Program-made: the position numbers and the translations under genes | Shown here: piece after piece, positions 23,220-33,720 of the stretch | Layout of the letters: each line of letters opens with the position of its first letter | Position numbering within the stretch: the stretch's first letter is position 1 | Source: JBEKIK01 sp963845975 | GTDB lineage: Bacteria; Planctomycetota; Planctomycetia; Pirellulales; Thermoguttaceae | NCBI GenBank assembly: GCA_963845975.1 | Contig: CAWJUD010000001.1 | Span: forward strand, 620,001 to 684,000 | Length of the DNA stretch: 64,000 nt | Direction of reading: 5' to 3' | The notes under the pieces: model-generated | Told to the model about the DNA's origin: nothing | What the model saw: only the letters and a program-made list of their open reading frames with translations | Databases searched by the model: none

Positions 23220-25361
23220 CTATAATCCTGAACCCTGAACCCCGAACCCTGAACCCTTTTTCGACGGCCCGGCATCATTCAACGCATTGATCAAATCCTG
23301 GCGGCTGTACCAACCCCGGAAAATGATTGGATCGTTGGGCAGGTCAGCCGGAAATATGGCCAAAGTAGGCACTTGCCGTGCTCCCAGCAGATCCAGCATT
23401 CCCGTGACTTGCGGATCTTCATGGGTCCAATCGGCCTTCATCATCACTACGCCGTTTTCTTCCACTTTTTGCCGCACGGCTTGGGTATTGAGAATGGTGG
23501 CCTCCAGAGTTTTGCATGTGGCGCACCAATCGGCGGTGAAATCGATGACAATAGTTTTCGGCCCCCCGTTGCTATTTATAGGTTGCAAGATGCCTCCGTC
23601 CCGAACCAGTGAATAACCTTGAAGCTGAAGATCTTCCCAACGTCGTTGGACGCAGCGCTGGTAGGACTCGTTCAGCCGGCCGTTCATCACGTCGTAAAGA
23701 CCGCCCCAATTAATTCGTCCGCCGCTAAGACCGCTTAGGCCGGGAAACATGAAGACCCAAATCACTGCCACGAAAGCCCCGGCTTGTGCCCAAGCTCGAA
23801 GACGGTCGCTTAGTTCGGCGTATAACGGCGTACGGCCTATCCACCAACATCCCGCCCAAAAGGCCATCAACAGACCGATGGTCGGCACAACATATGGCCA
23901 TTCCAAAAACGTAAAAATATAAACCACCGTAGCCATCAACACGAAACCCATAATGTGCTTGAAAGTATCCATCCAGGCCCCGGGCTTGGGCAGAAAGCGA
24001 ATCAATTCGGGAAAAGCGCCGATGAGCAGATATGGGCTCGCCATGCCCAATCCCACGCTGGCGAAAACCAGAAACGTGTTTTGCGGCGGTTGGCTTACTG
24101 CCCAAGCCAGGGACGATGCCATGAAAGGTCCCGTGCAAGGAGTGGCCAAAATCGTGGTCACGATGCCTTTGGCAAAAGCCCCGGACAGTCCCTCGCGCTC
24201 GGCCAGCCCGGCGGTTTTCCCGCTGCCGATAAAGCCCGGAATGGGAATCTCCCACACGCCCAAAAAACTAAGCCCCATCACAAACACCACCGCCGCCATT
24301 GCCACGTTAAAGGCCGGAAACATGAAAAGTTGTCCCCAGCCTAATTTTGTAAAAGCCGCCAACGCGGCCAGGAGCAAGAAAATCGAGATCAATCCGGCCG
24401 AATACCATACATTCAATAAAAAAGCATGCAAACGATTCTTTCCCGATTGCTCCACGAATGAAATGATTTTCAAGCCTATTACCGGCAGCACGCAGGGCAT
24501 CAAATTCAAAATAATACCGCCCAGAAAGCCAAGCAGCATTTCCCGCCATAAATCCGTCGTTTGCAGGCGGCTTTGAATATTGTGTTTGAGAATTTGCTCG
24601 TCAAACATCGGACCGGCAAGTTGTCTAAACGACGCCGTTGTAAACGGGCGCCATTCTAATCCCTTTTTTTCGGATTGCTCGATTGTTGGCGCGGAGGTCA
24701 TGGTTTGATCGGGCAATTCCTTTCGCGCTGCTGAAATTTGATTCGGCTCTCCCGCAGGCGAAGATGGATTTGGCATTCCGAGTGCTTTTATTTGAGCCTG
24801 CGACAACTCAATACCGCGGCCGAGAATGGCGCTAAACGGCACGTCTCGCGGAGGCAGGCAGGCATTGGCATCGCAAGGCTGTACGGACACCTTTCCCTCG
24901 ATCCTCAGCGCGGCCAAGTCAACGCCGGACGCCAATTCCAACGGGGCGTACCAGGTCACCGAATCATAATGGCTTTCGATCGTTAAATCGCCGAAGGCGT
25001 CGGGATCCTTTTCCTTTTTAGGCTTCGGCTGCGATTGGAACTCGCCCGCAAGCCGATATTGCGGCGATGGAACCAACTGGATCTTCGTTCGAATCGGCCC
25101 TCCTGGCTCTTGGGTTATGGAATAAATGTGCCAGCCCTTTTTTATTTCGGCCGTGATGAACAACATGGCGGGCTGTTTTCCGGCGGGCGGAGTGAATTGG
25201 GCCTTCAGTTTGACAATGTCTTTTGCGTCAGCGCCCATGCCTGGTAATCCTCCGCCTTGACTGACGTCGAACAAACTCGATTGTTCCCTTGCCGCCGCTT
25301 CCAAACTTAAAGTGCCCGCCGCAGTCAATATCAATATCATCACTCGATAACTTAATTTCAT
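23220..25361 (-). CDS. dsbD: Thiol:disulfide interchange protein DsbD
   Basis: 713 residues from the ATG at 25361 (AAAGGGT upstream; signal peptide MILILTAAGTLSLEAAAREQ follows). Order: periplasmic DsbD alpha domain (~45-230, WHIYSI, VSVQPCDANACLPPRDV); an eight-helix DsbD membrane domain (~290-560) with its redox Cys in LNLMPCVLPVIGLK and ATPCTGPFMA; and a C-terminal thioredoxin domain with CxxC in FTADWCATCKTLE. It passes electrons from cytoplasmic thioredoxin to periplasmic thiol proteins. The last residues (GSGFGVQGSGL) are encoded by a dispersed GAACCCTGAACCC repeat, so the stop codon comes from the repeat. Confidence 0.93.
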   Translation of the reverse strand: MKLSYRVMILILTAAGTLSLEAAAREQSSLFDVSQGGGLPGMGADAKDIVKLKAQFTPPAGKQPAMLFITAEIKKGWHIYSITQEPGGPIRTKIQLVPSPQYRLAGEFQSQPKPKKEKDPDAFGDLTIESHYDSVTWYAPLELASGVDLAALRIEGKVSVQPCDANACLPPRDVPFSAILGRGIELSQAQIKALGMPNPSSPAGEPNQISAARKELPDQTMTSAPTIEQSEKKGLEWRPFTTASFRQLAGPMFDEQILKHNIQSRLQTTDLWREMLLGFLGGIILNLMPCVLPVIGLKIISFVEQSGKNRLHAFLLNVWYSAGLISIFLLLAALAAFTKLGWGQLFMFPAFNVAMAAVVFVMGLSFLGVWEIPIPGFIGSGKTAGLAEREGLSGAFAKGIVTTILATPCTGPFMASSLAWAVSQPPQNTFLVFASVGLGMASPYLLIGAFPELIRFLPKPGAWMDTFKHIMGFVLMATVVYIFTFLEWPYVVPTIGLLMAFWAGCWWIGRTPLYAELSDRLRAWAQAGAFVAVIWVFMFPGLSGLSGGRINWGGLYDVMNGRLNESYQRCVQRRWEDLQLQGYSLVRDGGILQPINSNGGPKTIVIDFTADWCATCKTLEATILNTQAVRQKVEENGVVMMKADWTHEDPQVTGMLDLLGARQVPTLAIFPADLPNDPIIFRGWYSRQDLINALNDAGPSKKGSGFGVQGSGL
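23224..23257. repeat. GAACCCTGAACCCC repeat
   Basis: ATCCTGAACCCTGAACCCCG then AACCCTGAACCC, a short 7-base-periodic repeat. A near-identical copy in the same orientation is at 34605-34633. Here it encodes the last residues of dsbD. Confidence 0.6.
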
Positions 25362-25900
25362 TGTTCTATTACCCTTTACGTGGAAATTATATGGCCGCAA
25401 GCAACCCTTTGAGGCTTGTGCAAGTTCATTTAGACCCCTATCAGAGCGGTGCGGGAATGAAATCAAAATCAATTTTTGCGCTCGGCGGCAGGCCGCGGTT
25501 ATATCCATGTAAACATTATTACCCATTGTCCGTCATTCTGGTAGAATTGCCGTAATTTGCGGGCATTATATACAACCCATTCTGCTTATAATAGACCTCT
25601 CGCTCCACCCGCACAATGAAATATGATAATTCAGTCCCGGGACTTACATTTGGAAAAGAAATTTCTCGGCCCATTGATTTCCTCTATGTCCGGAGATTAA
25701 ACTCAATCAAATATGGAGCCATAACAAAATAAACCAGTTAATTCAGGAGGCCGGACATTCTTGTCTGGCCGGAAAAAAAGACAGGCAAGAATGCCTGCCC
25801 CCTGTTTAAAACGGCCGGATCATTGTGATCCGGCGCCTAGATGTCCGTTAGAGTTGAACTTTCCCTTCACGCCTCGCCTAAAACAAGGAGCCAAAGACAA
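25362..25900. other. Divergent intergenic region with palindromes
   Basis: About 540 bases between dsbD and the DUF885 gene. At 25750-25832 lie three short palindromes in a row: GGCCGGACATTC/..TCTGGCC, AGGCAAGAATGCCT and CCGGATCATTGTGATCCGG. The frame upstream of 25901 lacks a ribosome binding site. Promoters for both flanking genes should lie here. Confidence 0.5.
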
Positions 25901-27670
25901 ATGAGAACCACATTGATAGGAAGTATCGCGGCAGCACTGTATCTTTTATCGGCCAGTTTTTCTCCGGGTTTCGCTCAGGACGCCGATGCGAAGCTCAACG
26001 CCTTTTTCAAACAATACCTGGACGAAACGTTTAAGCTTCGGCCGCTGGACGCCACGCGCCTGGGCGACCATCGTTTCGACAACCTGTTGGACGACCTTTC
26101 TCCGCAGGCCCGAAAAAGCTGGATCGAGCATGCGCGAAAAACCTTGGAAGAACTTCCCAAGCAGGTGGACAGCCAAAAATTATCGCGGGACGGAAAGATT
26201 GACTTTGAAATTTTCCAGCATCATCTCAAGGCGTATATTTGGCACGCGGAAAACCTGCGGCCCTTTGAGTTGGACCCGCGCACCTACAATGCTTATATCA
26301 ACGAGAGCGTATACATTCCGCTCACCCAGTCCACGCTGCCCAAGGAAACCAACATATCGAACTGCATCGCCCGCATGAAGCTCATCCCCGACGTGGTTGC
26401 CGAGGCCAAGCGCAGCCTGCAAAATCCTCCGGCGGTGGTTACCGAAACCGCCATCAAGCAAAACCTGGGCGCGATCGGTTTTTACGAGCGGGATATTTTC
26501 CAGTTAGTCGGCGAAACGCCCCAACTCGACGCCTTGAAGGCGGCCGCTAAGCCCCTGGTGGAAACCTTAAAGCAATACCAGCAATTTCTGGAAAAAGATC
26601 TGTTGCCGCATGCCCAGGGCGAGTGGCGATTGGGCAAGGAAAAGTTCGCTAAAAAATTGGAACTCGATCTGGAGGCGGACGTGACGCCCGAGCAGGTTCT
26701 GGCCGAGGCCGAGTCGGAGTTCGCCCGCGTGCAGCGCGACATGTATATGATCGCCCGGCAGCTTTGGAGCCGTTATTTCCCCAAACAGCCGCTGCCGCCG
26801 GACGACGCCGAAGGCCGCCGCTTTTGCATCGAACAGGTCTTGGGCAAGATTGCCCTGGAACACAGCAAGCCGGAAGACCTTGTCCCGGACGCCAAGGCGG
26901 ACGTCCAGCGGATCAAAAAGTTCATCACCGAGCACGACATCCTCCGCCTGCCCGACCCCGATAATTGCCAGGTCGTGGAAATGCCCGAATTCAGGCGCGG
27001 CAATTCCACGGCCTATTGCGAACCGGCCCCGCCCTTGGACCCCAAGGCCGTTAGTTTCTACGCCGTCAGCCCCCCGCCCAAGGATTGGGACGCCAAGCGC
27101 GTGGAAAGCCTGCTGGAAGAATACAATTCGCAAATGCTGCAAATACTCACCATTCACGAAGCCTATCCCGGCCATTTCGTTCAATTGGAATACGCCCACC
27201 GGAACCCTTCGATCATTCGCCGGGCGTTGGAATCGGGTACATATATCGAAGGCTGGGCGGTCTACACCGAGCAAACGATGCTCGATCAAGGCTACGGCAA
27301 CGGCGACCTGGCACTGCGATTGACCCAACAGAAGTTTTATCTCCGCGCGGTGGCCAACGCCATCTTGGACAATAAAATGCACTGCACCCAGATGACCGAC
27401 GACGAGGCTTTGAAATTCATGGTCAACGACGCCTATCAGTCCGAAGGCGAGGCGCGGTTGAAGATCATCCGCGCCAAGCAAAGTTCCGGCCAGCTTTCCA
27501 CCTATTTCGTGGGACGGACGGCAATGTATCGCCTCCGCCAACAAATCGAGCGCGAGATGGGAAGCAATTTTAACCTGGGCCGGTACAACGAAGCCGTGCT
27601 TGCCCCAGCCTCGGTGCCGGTGAAATATCTACCCGAATTAGTCCGGGATCGCCTGAGTAAACCTCGTTAA
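25901..27670 (+). CDS. Secreted DUF885 metallopeptidase-like protein
   Basis: 589 residues from the ATG at 25901, chosen over 25841 because AAGGAG lies about 10 bases upstream and the signal peptide starts there (MRTTLIGSIAAALYLLSASF). DUF885 proteins carry an HExYPGH zinc motif; here LTIHEAYPGHFVQLEYAH sits near residue 440, with a probable third ligand in GTYIEGWAVYTEQ. Known members behave as carboxypeptidase- or dipeptidase-like enzymes. The neighbourhood (S9 peptidase, POT transporter) supports peptide breakdown outside the cytoplasm. The family-wide reaction is only partly established. Confidence 0.85.
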   Translation: MRTTLIGSIAAALYLLSASFSPGFAQDADAKLNAFFKQYLDETFKLRPLDATRLGDHRFDNLLDDLSPQARKSWIEHARKTLEELPKQVDSQKLSRDGKIDFEIFQHHLKAYIWHAENLRPFELDPRTYNAYINESVYIPLTQSTLPKETNISNCIARMKLIPDVVAEAKRSLQNPPAVVTETAIKQNLGAIGFYERDIFQLVGETPQLDALKAAAKPLVETLKQYQQFLEKDLLPHAQGEWRLGKEKFAKKLELDLEADVTPEQVLAEAESEFARVQRDMYMIARQLWSRYFPKQPLPPDDAEGRRFCIEQVLGKIALEHSKPEDLVPDAKADVQRIKKFITEHDILRLPDPDNCQVVEMPEFRRGNSTAYCEPAPPLDPKAVSFYAVSPPPKDWDAKRVESLLEEYNSQMLQILTIHEAYPGHFVQLEYAHRNPSIIRRALESGTYIEGWAVYTEQTMLDQGYGNGDLALRLTQQKFYLRAVANAILDNKMHCTQMTDDEALKFMVNDAYQSEGEARLKIIRAKQSSGQLSTYFVGRTAMYRLRQQIEREMGSNFNLGRYNEAVLAPASVPVKYLPELVRDRLSKPR

Positions 27671-27682
27671 AGTTTGATATGT

Positions 27683-27716
27683 CCCCTCTCCCTTTGGGAG
27701 AGGGTTAGGGTGAGGG
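27683..27716. repeat. CCCTCTCCC-GGGAGAGGG repeat
   Basis: CCCCTCTCCC-TTTG-GGAGAGGG followed by TTAGGGTGAGGG. A hairpin just after the DUF885 stop. This repeat recurs at 48195-48230, 48503-48566 and, degenerate, at 49360-49400. Confidence 0.7.
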
Positions 27717-27768
27717 CTTGAAGTATTTTAAAAAGCGTTTTTCTGTTCTTAACAAAGCACAACCAATC

Positions 27769-30343
27769 ATGTCTCCAACAACCATGAACCGACACACATT
27801 TCTACCCGCCAAACGTCCGACATTACTAATCAACACGCTGGCAATTCTCGTTTTTTCCAATTTGTGCACATCGTCGCCGGCCCAGGGCACAAAGGCCGAT
27901 TACGAGCGGGCCAACGCTTTGCGCAAAGCGACCACGAACAAGGTCTTCAAGAGCCGGGTAACGCCGAACTGGTTCGCCGACAACACTCGTTTCTGGTATC
28001 GCAATGAATTGGCCGACGGCATGCGTGAATTCATCCTGGTCGACGCGCTGAAAGGCACTCGCAATCCGGCCTTCGATCATGAGAAAATGGCGAAATCGCT
28101 GGGCAAAGTCCTGGAAAAGGAACTCGACGCCCGGCGCCTGCCCATCGACGTGCTCGATTATAGCGACGACGATCCGAATATCGTTCTCGTGCACAACGAA
28201 GGCAAGATCTGGCGTTGTGATCTGCAGAATTACGAGCTGCGCGAGGCAAAAGGGGAGGAAAAACCCCTGCACCCGATCCAGCCCCGCAGGTTTCCCCGCC
28301 CCAGCCTTTCGACCGGCGAAGAAACCTCGCTGACCTTTATTAACCGCACCAAGGCGGAGGTGGAAATCTTCTGGCTCGACGAGGAAGGCAAGCGCCAATC
28401 CTACGGCAAAATAAAGCCCGGCGATAAACTACTGCAGCATACGTTCGCCGGGCACGTCTGGCTGGCGGCCGATTCGCAGGGCAAAACCCTGGGAGTTTAC
28501 CAGGCCGAGGACCTGCCCGCCTCAGCCGTCATCGACGAGAACCAAAGGTTCCAGGATCCCCCGCAGGGGCGCCGATTCCGGGGCGGCAGATCTCAAAGCG
28601 CAACCTCGCCCGACGGCCAATGGTTGGCCGTGCTGAAGGATCATAATGTTTATGTGCGCGACACCGAGTCGCGCGAGGAGTTCGCCCTGAGCGACGACGG
28701 GACCACGGAAGACGAATATTCAGGGGAGTTTTTTTGGTCGCCGGATTCAAAAAAACTGGTTGTCCTGCGGACCAAGAAAGGCGACGACCACAAGGTCTAT
28801 TATGTCGAATCCTCGCCCAAGGACCAGGTTCAACCCAAGCTGCATTCGTACGATTATCTGAAGCCGGGCGATAAAATCCCCCTTTCCAAGCCGCAGTTAT
28901 TCGATGTCGCCGGCCGAAAACACATTTCCGTAAGCGACGAGTTGTTTCCCAATCCCTGGAGCGTAAGCGACGTGCACTGGGATCCCGATTCCAGCCGCTT
29001 CTTGTTCCTGTATAACCAGCGCAGCCACCAGGTTATGCGGGTCCTGGCCGCCGACGCCGCCACGGGCAAAGTGCAAACCGTTGTGGACGAGCAAAGTCCC
29101 ACCTTCATCGATTACTCCGGCAAACAATTCCTGCAGTACCTCGACGAGAGCGGCGAACTGGTCTGGATGTCCGAACGCGACGGCTGGAACCACCTCTATC
29201 TGTACGACGCCAAAACCGGCAGCGTGAAAAACCAGATCACCAAAGGCCCCTGGGTGGTCCGCAGCGTGGAAAAGGTGGACGAACAAAAACGGCAAGTCTA
29301 TTTCTATGCCGGCGGCGTCCGGCCGGAGCAGGATCCCTATTATATCCATTACTGCCGGGCGAACTTCGACGGCGCCGGCTTGACCGTGCTTACCGAGGGC
29401 GACGGAACCCATTCCATCAAGCTCTCGCCCGACCGGCGGTTTTTCATCGATACCTGGTCGCGCATCGACTTGCCCCCGGTAAACGAACTTCGCCGCCTGG
29501 AAGACGGCGGATTGGTCTCGAAATTGGAGGAATCCGACTGGTCCGAATTGCTGAAAACCGGGTGGAAGGTTCCGGAGCGGTTCGTGGCCAAGGGCCGCGA
29601 CGGAAGCACCGACATATACGGAGTGATCTATCGCCCCACGAATTTCGACGCCTCCAAGAAATATCCAGTCATCGAGATGATTTACGCCGGGCCGCAAGGC
29701 TCCTTCGTGCCCAAGTCCTTCAGCCCCCTGAATTCGCCCCAGATAATGGCCGAACTGGGATTCATCCTGGTCCAGAGCGACGGCATGGGCACCTCGAACC
29801 GCTCGAAGAAGTTCCACGATGTTTGCTGGAAAAACCTGGCCGATTCCGGCTTCCCCGATCACATCCTCTGGATCAAGGCCGCGGCCGAAAAATACCCTTA
29901 CATGGACCTAAGCCGCGTGGGCATTTACGGCGGTTCGGCGGGCGGGCAAAACTCCACCCGGGCGCTGATCGACCACGGCGATTTTTACAAAGTCGCCGTC
30001 TCCGATTGCGGCTGCCACGATAACCGCATGGATAAAATATGGTGGAACGAACAATGGATGGGTTGGCCCATCGGCCCGGAATACGAGCAACAATCCAACG
30101 TCACCGGGCGCGGCCAAGATTCAAGGCAAACTCATGCTGGCCGTAGGCGAGATGGACGAGAACGTGGACCCGGCTTCGACCATGCAAGTGGTAAATGCCT
30201 TAATCAAGGCCGACAAGGATTTTGAACTCCTGGTCTTCCCTGGCCGGGGACACGGCTCGGCCGAATCGCCCTACGGCACCCGCCGCCGCCAGGACTTTTT
30301 CGTCCGTAATTTGCTGGGCGTGGAACCGCGGAGAGAACCATAA
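27769..30343 (+). CDS. S9 prolyl oligopeptidase (DPP IV-like), frameshifted near end
   Basis: About 855 residues if repaired. Signal peptide (LINTLAILVFSNLCTSSPAQ), DPP IV-type beta-propeller (~190-560), then alpha/beta hydrolase domain. The nucleophile Ser is in GIYGGSAGGQNSTR. After SNVT the frame is lost at a GGG run (30106-30108); removing one G gives T-G-A-A-K-I-Q-G-K-L-M and continues to the Asp (GEMDENVDPAS) and His (FPGRGHGSAE) of the triad, ending at 30343. The uncorrected frame stops at 30225. S9 enzymes cut dipeptides or short peptides after Pro. Starts at 27769 or 27784 are possible. Confidence 0.85.
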
Positions 30344-30401
30344 GAGAACAATAAGAGAACAATAAGAGAACAATAAGAGAACAATAAGAGAACAATAAGA
30401 G
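30341..30401. repeat. 11-bp tandem repeat
   Basis: TAAGAGAACAA repeated 5.5 times without error, starting at the stop codon of the S9 peptidase and running into the MITE at 30398. One unit equals about one helical turn. Too short and without spacers to be a CRISPR. Confidence 0.85.
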
Positions 30402-30534
30402 CCTATCCCAAAACAGAGGCGTCATTCTGAGCGAAGCGAAGAATCTGGGTGGAGAAAGATGGGAAATACTGGCAAAATATTAAAATCCAGCGAGATCCTT
30501 CGCTTCGCTCAGGATGACTTTCGGGATAAGCTCT
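30398..30534. repeat. MITE-like element, GTCATTCTGAGCG core
   Basis: AGAGCCTATCCC (30398-30409) and GGGATAAGCTCT (30523-30534) are near-perfect terminal inverted repeats. Inside, a 26-base arm GTCATTCTGAGCGAAGCGAA..(30421-30446) pairs with 30493-30518 at 24 of 26 positions. The core recurs at 37070-37133 with different outer ends. Non-coding. Confidence 0.65.
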
Positions 30535-30565
30535 AAACCGTAAACCGTAAACCGACGACTATTTC

Positions 30566-32023
30566 ATGGAATCTAAAGGCCATCCCCGCGGACTGTACGT
30601 GCTTTTTTTCACCGAGATGTGGGAGCGCTTCAGTTATTACGGCATGCGGGCGCTGCTTGTGCTCTACATGGTTGCGCTGATCGAGAAAGGCGGGCTTGGC
30701 CTGAACGACAAAGTCGCAACCGCCATTTACGGCCTTTACGTGGCCGGCGTTTACATGGCCGCCCTGCCCGGCGGTTGGATTGCCGACCGCTTGCTCGGCG
30801 CGGCGGACCGTGTGGTGGGGAGGAATGCTAATCGCCTTGGGACAATTTATTTTGATCATTCCCCGGGACAAGAGCTTTTTTCTCGGCTTAATCTTCATAA
30901 TCCTGGGCACCGGCATGTTAAAACCCAACATCAGCACCATGGTCGGGCGGCTCTATCCCGAGGGCGGCGGACGCCGCGACGCCGGATTTACAATCTTCTA
31001 CATGGGCATCAACCTCGGCGCGATGATCGGCCCCCTGATCTGCGGCTTCTTCGCCAAACAAATCGATTGGCACTATGGTTTCGGCGCCGCCGGAGTGGGC
31101 ATGGTTTTGGGGCTGATCCAATATCGCTCCTTTGCGCATCATTTAGGCGACACTGGCAAACGTCTCAATTCCGCGCAATCAACCAGCCGCAACGACTGGG
31201 CCCTGTTAGGCTTGGGATTGTCGATTCTAATATCGGTCATAGTCTTGGTATTAATAGGGATTATAGAAATCGACCCTATCTGGTTGGCGGAAAGAACAAG
31301 TTATGTCATTATCTCCATGGCAGTGTTATACTTCGCCTACCTGTTTTTATTTGGCAAACTGGACGGCATTGAAAAGAAAAGAATAGCCGTAATCGCGGTA
31401 CTCTTTGTTACGTCGGCCATCTTTTTTGCGGGGTACGAACAGGCCGGATCAACCTTGAACCTCTTTGCCGAACGATATACCGACCGATTTATCAGTTTTT
31501 TGAATTTCGAGACGCCGGCCAGTTGGTTTCAATCGGTTCCACCTGCTTTTGTCCTTTTACTGGCGCCGATAGCGGCGGGTATATGGGTGTTTTTAGCGCG
31601 CGGCAAAAAGATCCCTCCATACCCGTGAAATTCAGCCTGGGATTGTTGTTTCTCGGCCTCGGGTTTGCGGTTATGGCAGGGGCGGCGGTATTTGTGGCGA
31701 AAGGAGAAAAAGTCTTGCCTACCTGGCTCATAGCCACGTATTTCTTACATACCGTCGGCGAGCTTTGTCTCAGCCCGGTGGGTTTAAGTTCGGTCACAAA
31801 ACTCGCTCCCCAACGGCTTGTAGGCCAAATGATGGGGATCTGGTTCCTTGCCACTTCCTTGGGAAACCTCTGCGCCGGACTGATAGCGGGGGCGTTTTCA
31901 GAAGAAGCCGTGCCTCAAATGCCCGGCCGATTTCTTCTCATAGTTCTAATTGTTTCCGGCGCGGGAATAGTGCTGCTCATGCTGGCAAAGCCCATCAAGA
32001 AGCTGATGCCCGGCGTGCAATAA
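30566..32023 (+). CDS. POT-family peptide transporter, two frameshifts
   Basis: Proton-coupled oligopeptide transporter of about 485 residues in three frames. The first carries the family start (HPRGLYVLFFTEMWERFSYY, with the ExxER-type proton-coupling motif, and GGWIADRLLGA). At about 30805 the frame shifts, continuing RTVWWGGMLIALGQFILIIP, GMLKPNISTMVG and FTIFYMGINLGAMIGPLICG (PTR2 signature). At an A-run (31605-31609) one A is missing, and the rest (DPSIPVKFSLGLLFLGLGF, GELCLSPVGLSSVTKLAP) reads in the first frame to 32023. Inner-membrane importer of di- and tripeptides, fitting the adjacent peptidases. Confidence 0.85.
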
Positions 32024-32281
32024 TCCGCATTATTCAGGAATTTACAATAGCCCGAAGCGCACGCCAGTGCCGGCAAACGTGTTTTCCCCGCTTGCGCTTT
32101 GGGCTGGTGTTTCACATTCCGAGTGGAGAATCCCGGGTTATGATCAATCCGGGCTGAGCAACTTCATGAGTCCCGGGTAAATTCAATTCCAATTCAGCCC
32201 CGGATGAACACACCCGGGATTACCCGGCGTTGGAACTTTTCAGAGCCGCCGCCCGCGTTTTTCGGCGGGCAAAACGCAGAG

Positions 32282-32560
32282 TTACATCACTTCGATTCCG
32301 TTGACAAGCCGTTCGCCGTGCGCAAGACACATGGCAACGTGTTGGGCCAATTGCTTGCAGTAGTAGCTGTCGCAGCGTCCTTTGAGCACGACCGAGTCGT
32401 TATAGACGGCGACGCTCAGATTGCGCACTCCGTGGCCGGTCTCTTGTTGCACGGCCCGTTCAATCGAAGCGGCCAACTCTTCTGCTTCTTCCAAGGTCTC
32501 CGGCAAGTAATCGCGGAACACGCGTGAGGCCAATCCAGCCGAGGCGGGCTGATCTTCCAT
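32282..32560 (-). CDS. BON domain protein
   Basis: 92 residues from the ATG at 32560 (GAGGAG 6 bases upstream; the 32596 start lacks one). After a short acidic lead the BON fold is seen: AASIERAVQQETGHGVRNLS, then VAVYNDSVVLKGRCDSYYCK and QLAQHV. BON domains are small modules thought to bind lipid or surface components. Here it has no signal peptide, so it is probably cytoplasmic. A sister gene lies about 160 bases upstream on the same strand (32723), sharing the SxYxKQLAQ pattern. Planctomycetes often carry such stand-alone BON proteins. Confidence 0.75.
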   Translation of the reverse strand: MEDQPASAGLASRVFRDYLPETLEEAEELAASIERAVQQETGHGVRNLSVAVYNDSVVLKGRCDSYYCKQLAQHVAMCLAHGERLVNGIEVM

Positions 32561-32722
32561 GGCTTTCTCCTCGATCGCCGCTAGGAATCCCTTCATCCAA
32601 CGGCATCAGCAGAAATGCCCAGGAACATCCCTGTTCCAACGTATGTACGCCATCCAGGTTCGTTCCGCGCGTCTGCTGTTTATCGTTAACAGTGCGACGG
32701 ACTTTTATTCCATCCCACGTCT

Positions 32723-32950
32723 TTACTCGGCCAATTCCACCTCAATCGAATTGGTTACTTCAATCCCTTGGCAGACCGAACGGACGACCTCCTGTGCTAA
32801 TTGCTTGTGGTAAAAGCTGGAAACGTTGCCGGATATAAATAGCGTGCCATCACGTTGCTCGACCTGTAATTCATGTAGTTCGAAGAACGGACTGTTGGCC
32901 AATGCCGCCTGGGCTCGCGCATGTAAATCATTAATCAATGTTACAGTCAT
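32723..32950 (-). CDS. BON domain protein
   Basis: 75 residues from the ATG at 32950 (AAGGAG about 10 bases upstream). BON pattern: ARAQAALANSPFFELHELQV, GTLFISGNVSSFYHKQLAQE, GIEVTNSIEVE. It is shorter than its downstream sister at 32282 but parallel throughout, so the two are likely an old duplication. Function unknown; lipid or ligand binding is suggested by the family. Confidence 0.75.
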   Translation of the reverse strand: MTVTLINDLHARAQAALANSPFFELHELQVEQRDGTLFISGNVSSFYHKQLAQEVVRSVCQGIEVTNSIEVELAE

Positions 32951-33720
32951 CCACCTTAAGCTCCTTCCCTCGTTCCGCACCCGCTTTCGCAAGTGCGTAC
33001 GCCGCCGCTCTTTCAGCTAGCCATCGTACAAAACAGTCAGACTATAATTACCTTCTGGCCCGACTGAGACACATACCAACCGGTCCCCCACGGCGATTAA
33101 CCTTATCACACGGAGCTTAACAACCTAATCCGGGGTCAAAGTTGCGATTGTCCCACGACTCATAATTTAGCTCCAAAAATCAATTAAAGTCAACCCCACA
33201 ATAAGCAGATTCTTTTTTCCGCATAAATCCGGGCGAGGGCCTCTTTCTCTTCTGCGCATCTATAATCCTGTCACTTTTGTCCATCCAAACTCCGGCATTC
33301 TTATATACTGGCAGCATGACGTGATCGGTATGCCTCAATATCGGCAAAGGATAAATACACCTTTGGACACTGGTAATTAGGGTAATTTAGAGAGACGTTG
33401 CGGGCGCGCCGCTGACATTTTTCAGACTAGCAAGTACGGTAAGCCATTAGATAAAAGTCAGTCCTTCTGGACACTTATGAAACAGGAGAAAAATCGAAAA
33501 TATTAGAAAAAAAGAGGAAAAATTGCCTGATTTTTCGTAGCCCCGAATCCTATTGCCCGTTCTCCCTTAAGCGTTTAATCCGCATTTCCAGACATAAAAA
33601 AGTGTTAGGAAGGCTATCTTGTCATCCTGTTTAGCTGCAAGCGGGCACCGACGGGCAGGAGTATTATCGGGCGCCGTCGGGTACCATGCTAAGCATGGTC
33701 GCGTTGGTCGGCATGGCCGC
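32951..33720. other. Intergenic, palindromic repeat near right end
   Basis: About 770 bases without a supported gene. The right part (33640-33735) holds a GC-rich repeat with ACCATGCT-A-AGCATGGT (33683-33699) and GGTCGGCATGGCC/GGTCGGTTGGCC tracts, which also supplies the cysC stop. The rest is AT-rich and unremarkable. Confidence 0.5.

Noticed and set aside
26567..27544. 325-codon reverse frame opposite the DUF885 gene
   Set aside because: Antisense shadow of a strongly conserved gene; no ribosome binding site or motif.
28897..29862. 321-codon reverse frame opposite the S9 peptidase
   Set aside because: Antisense shadow; composition follows the codon pattern of the forward gene.
30341..30401. 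CRISPR array
   Set aside because: Units are 11 bases, contiguous and without spacers. No CRISPR array was seen anywhere in the window.
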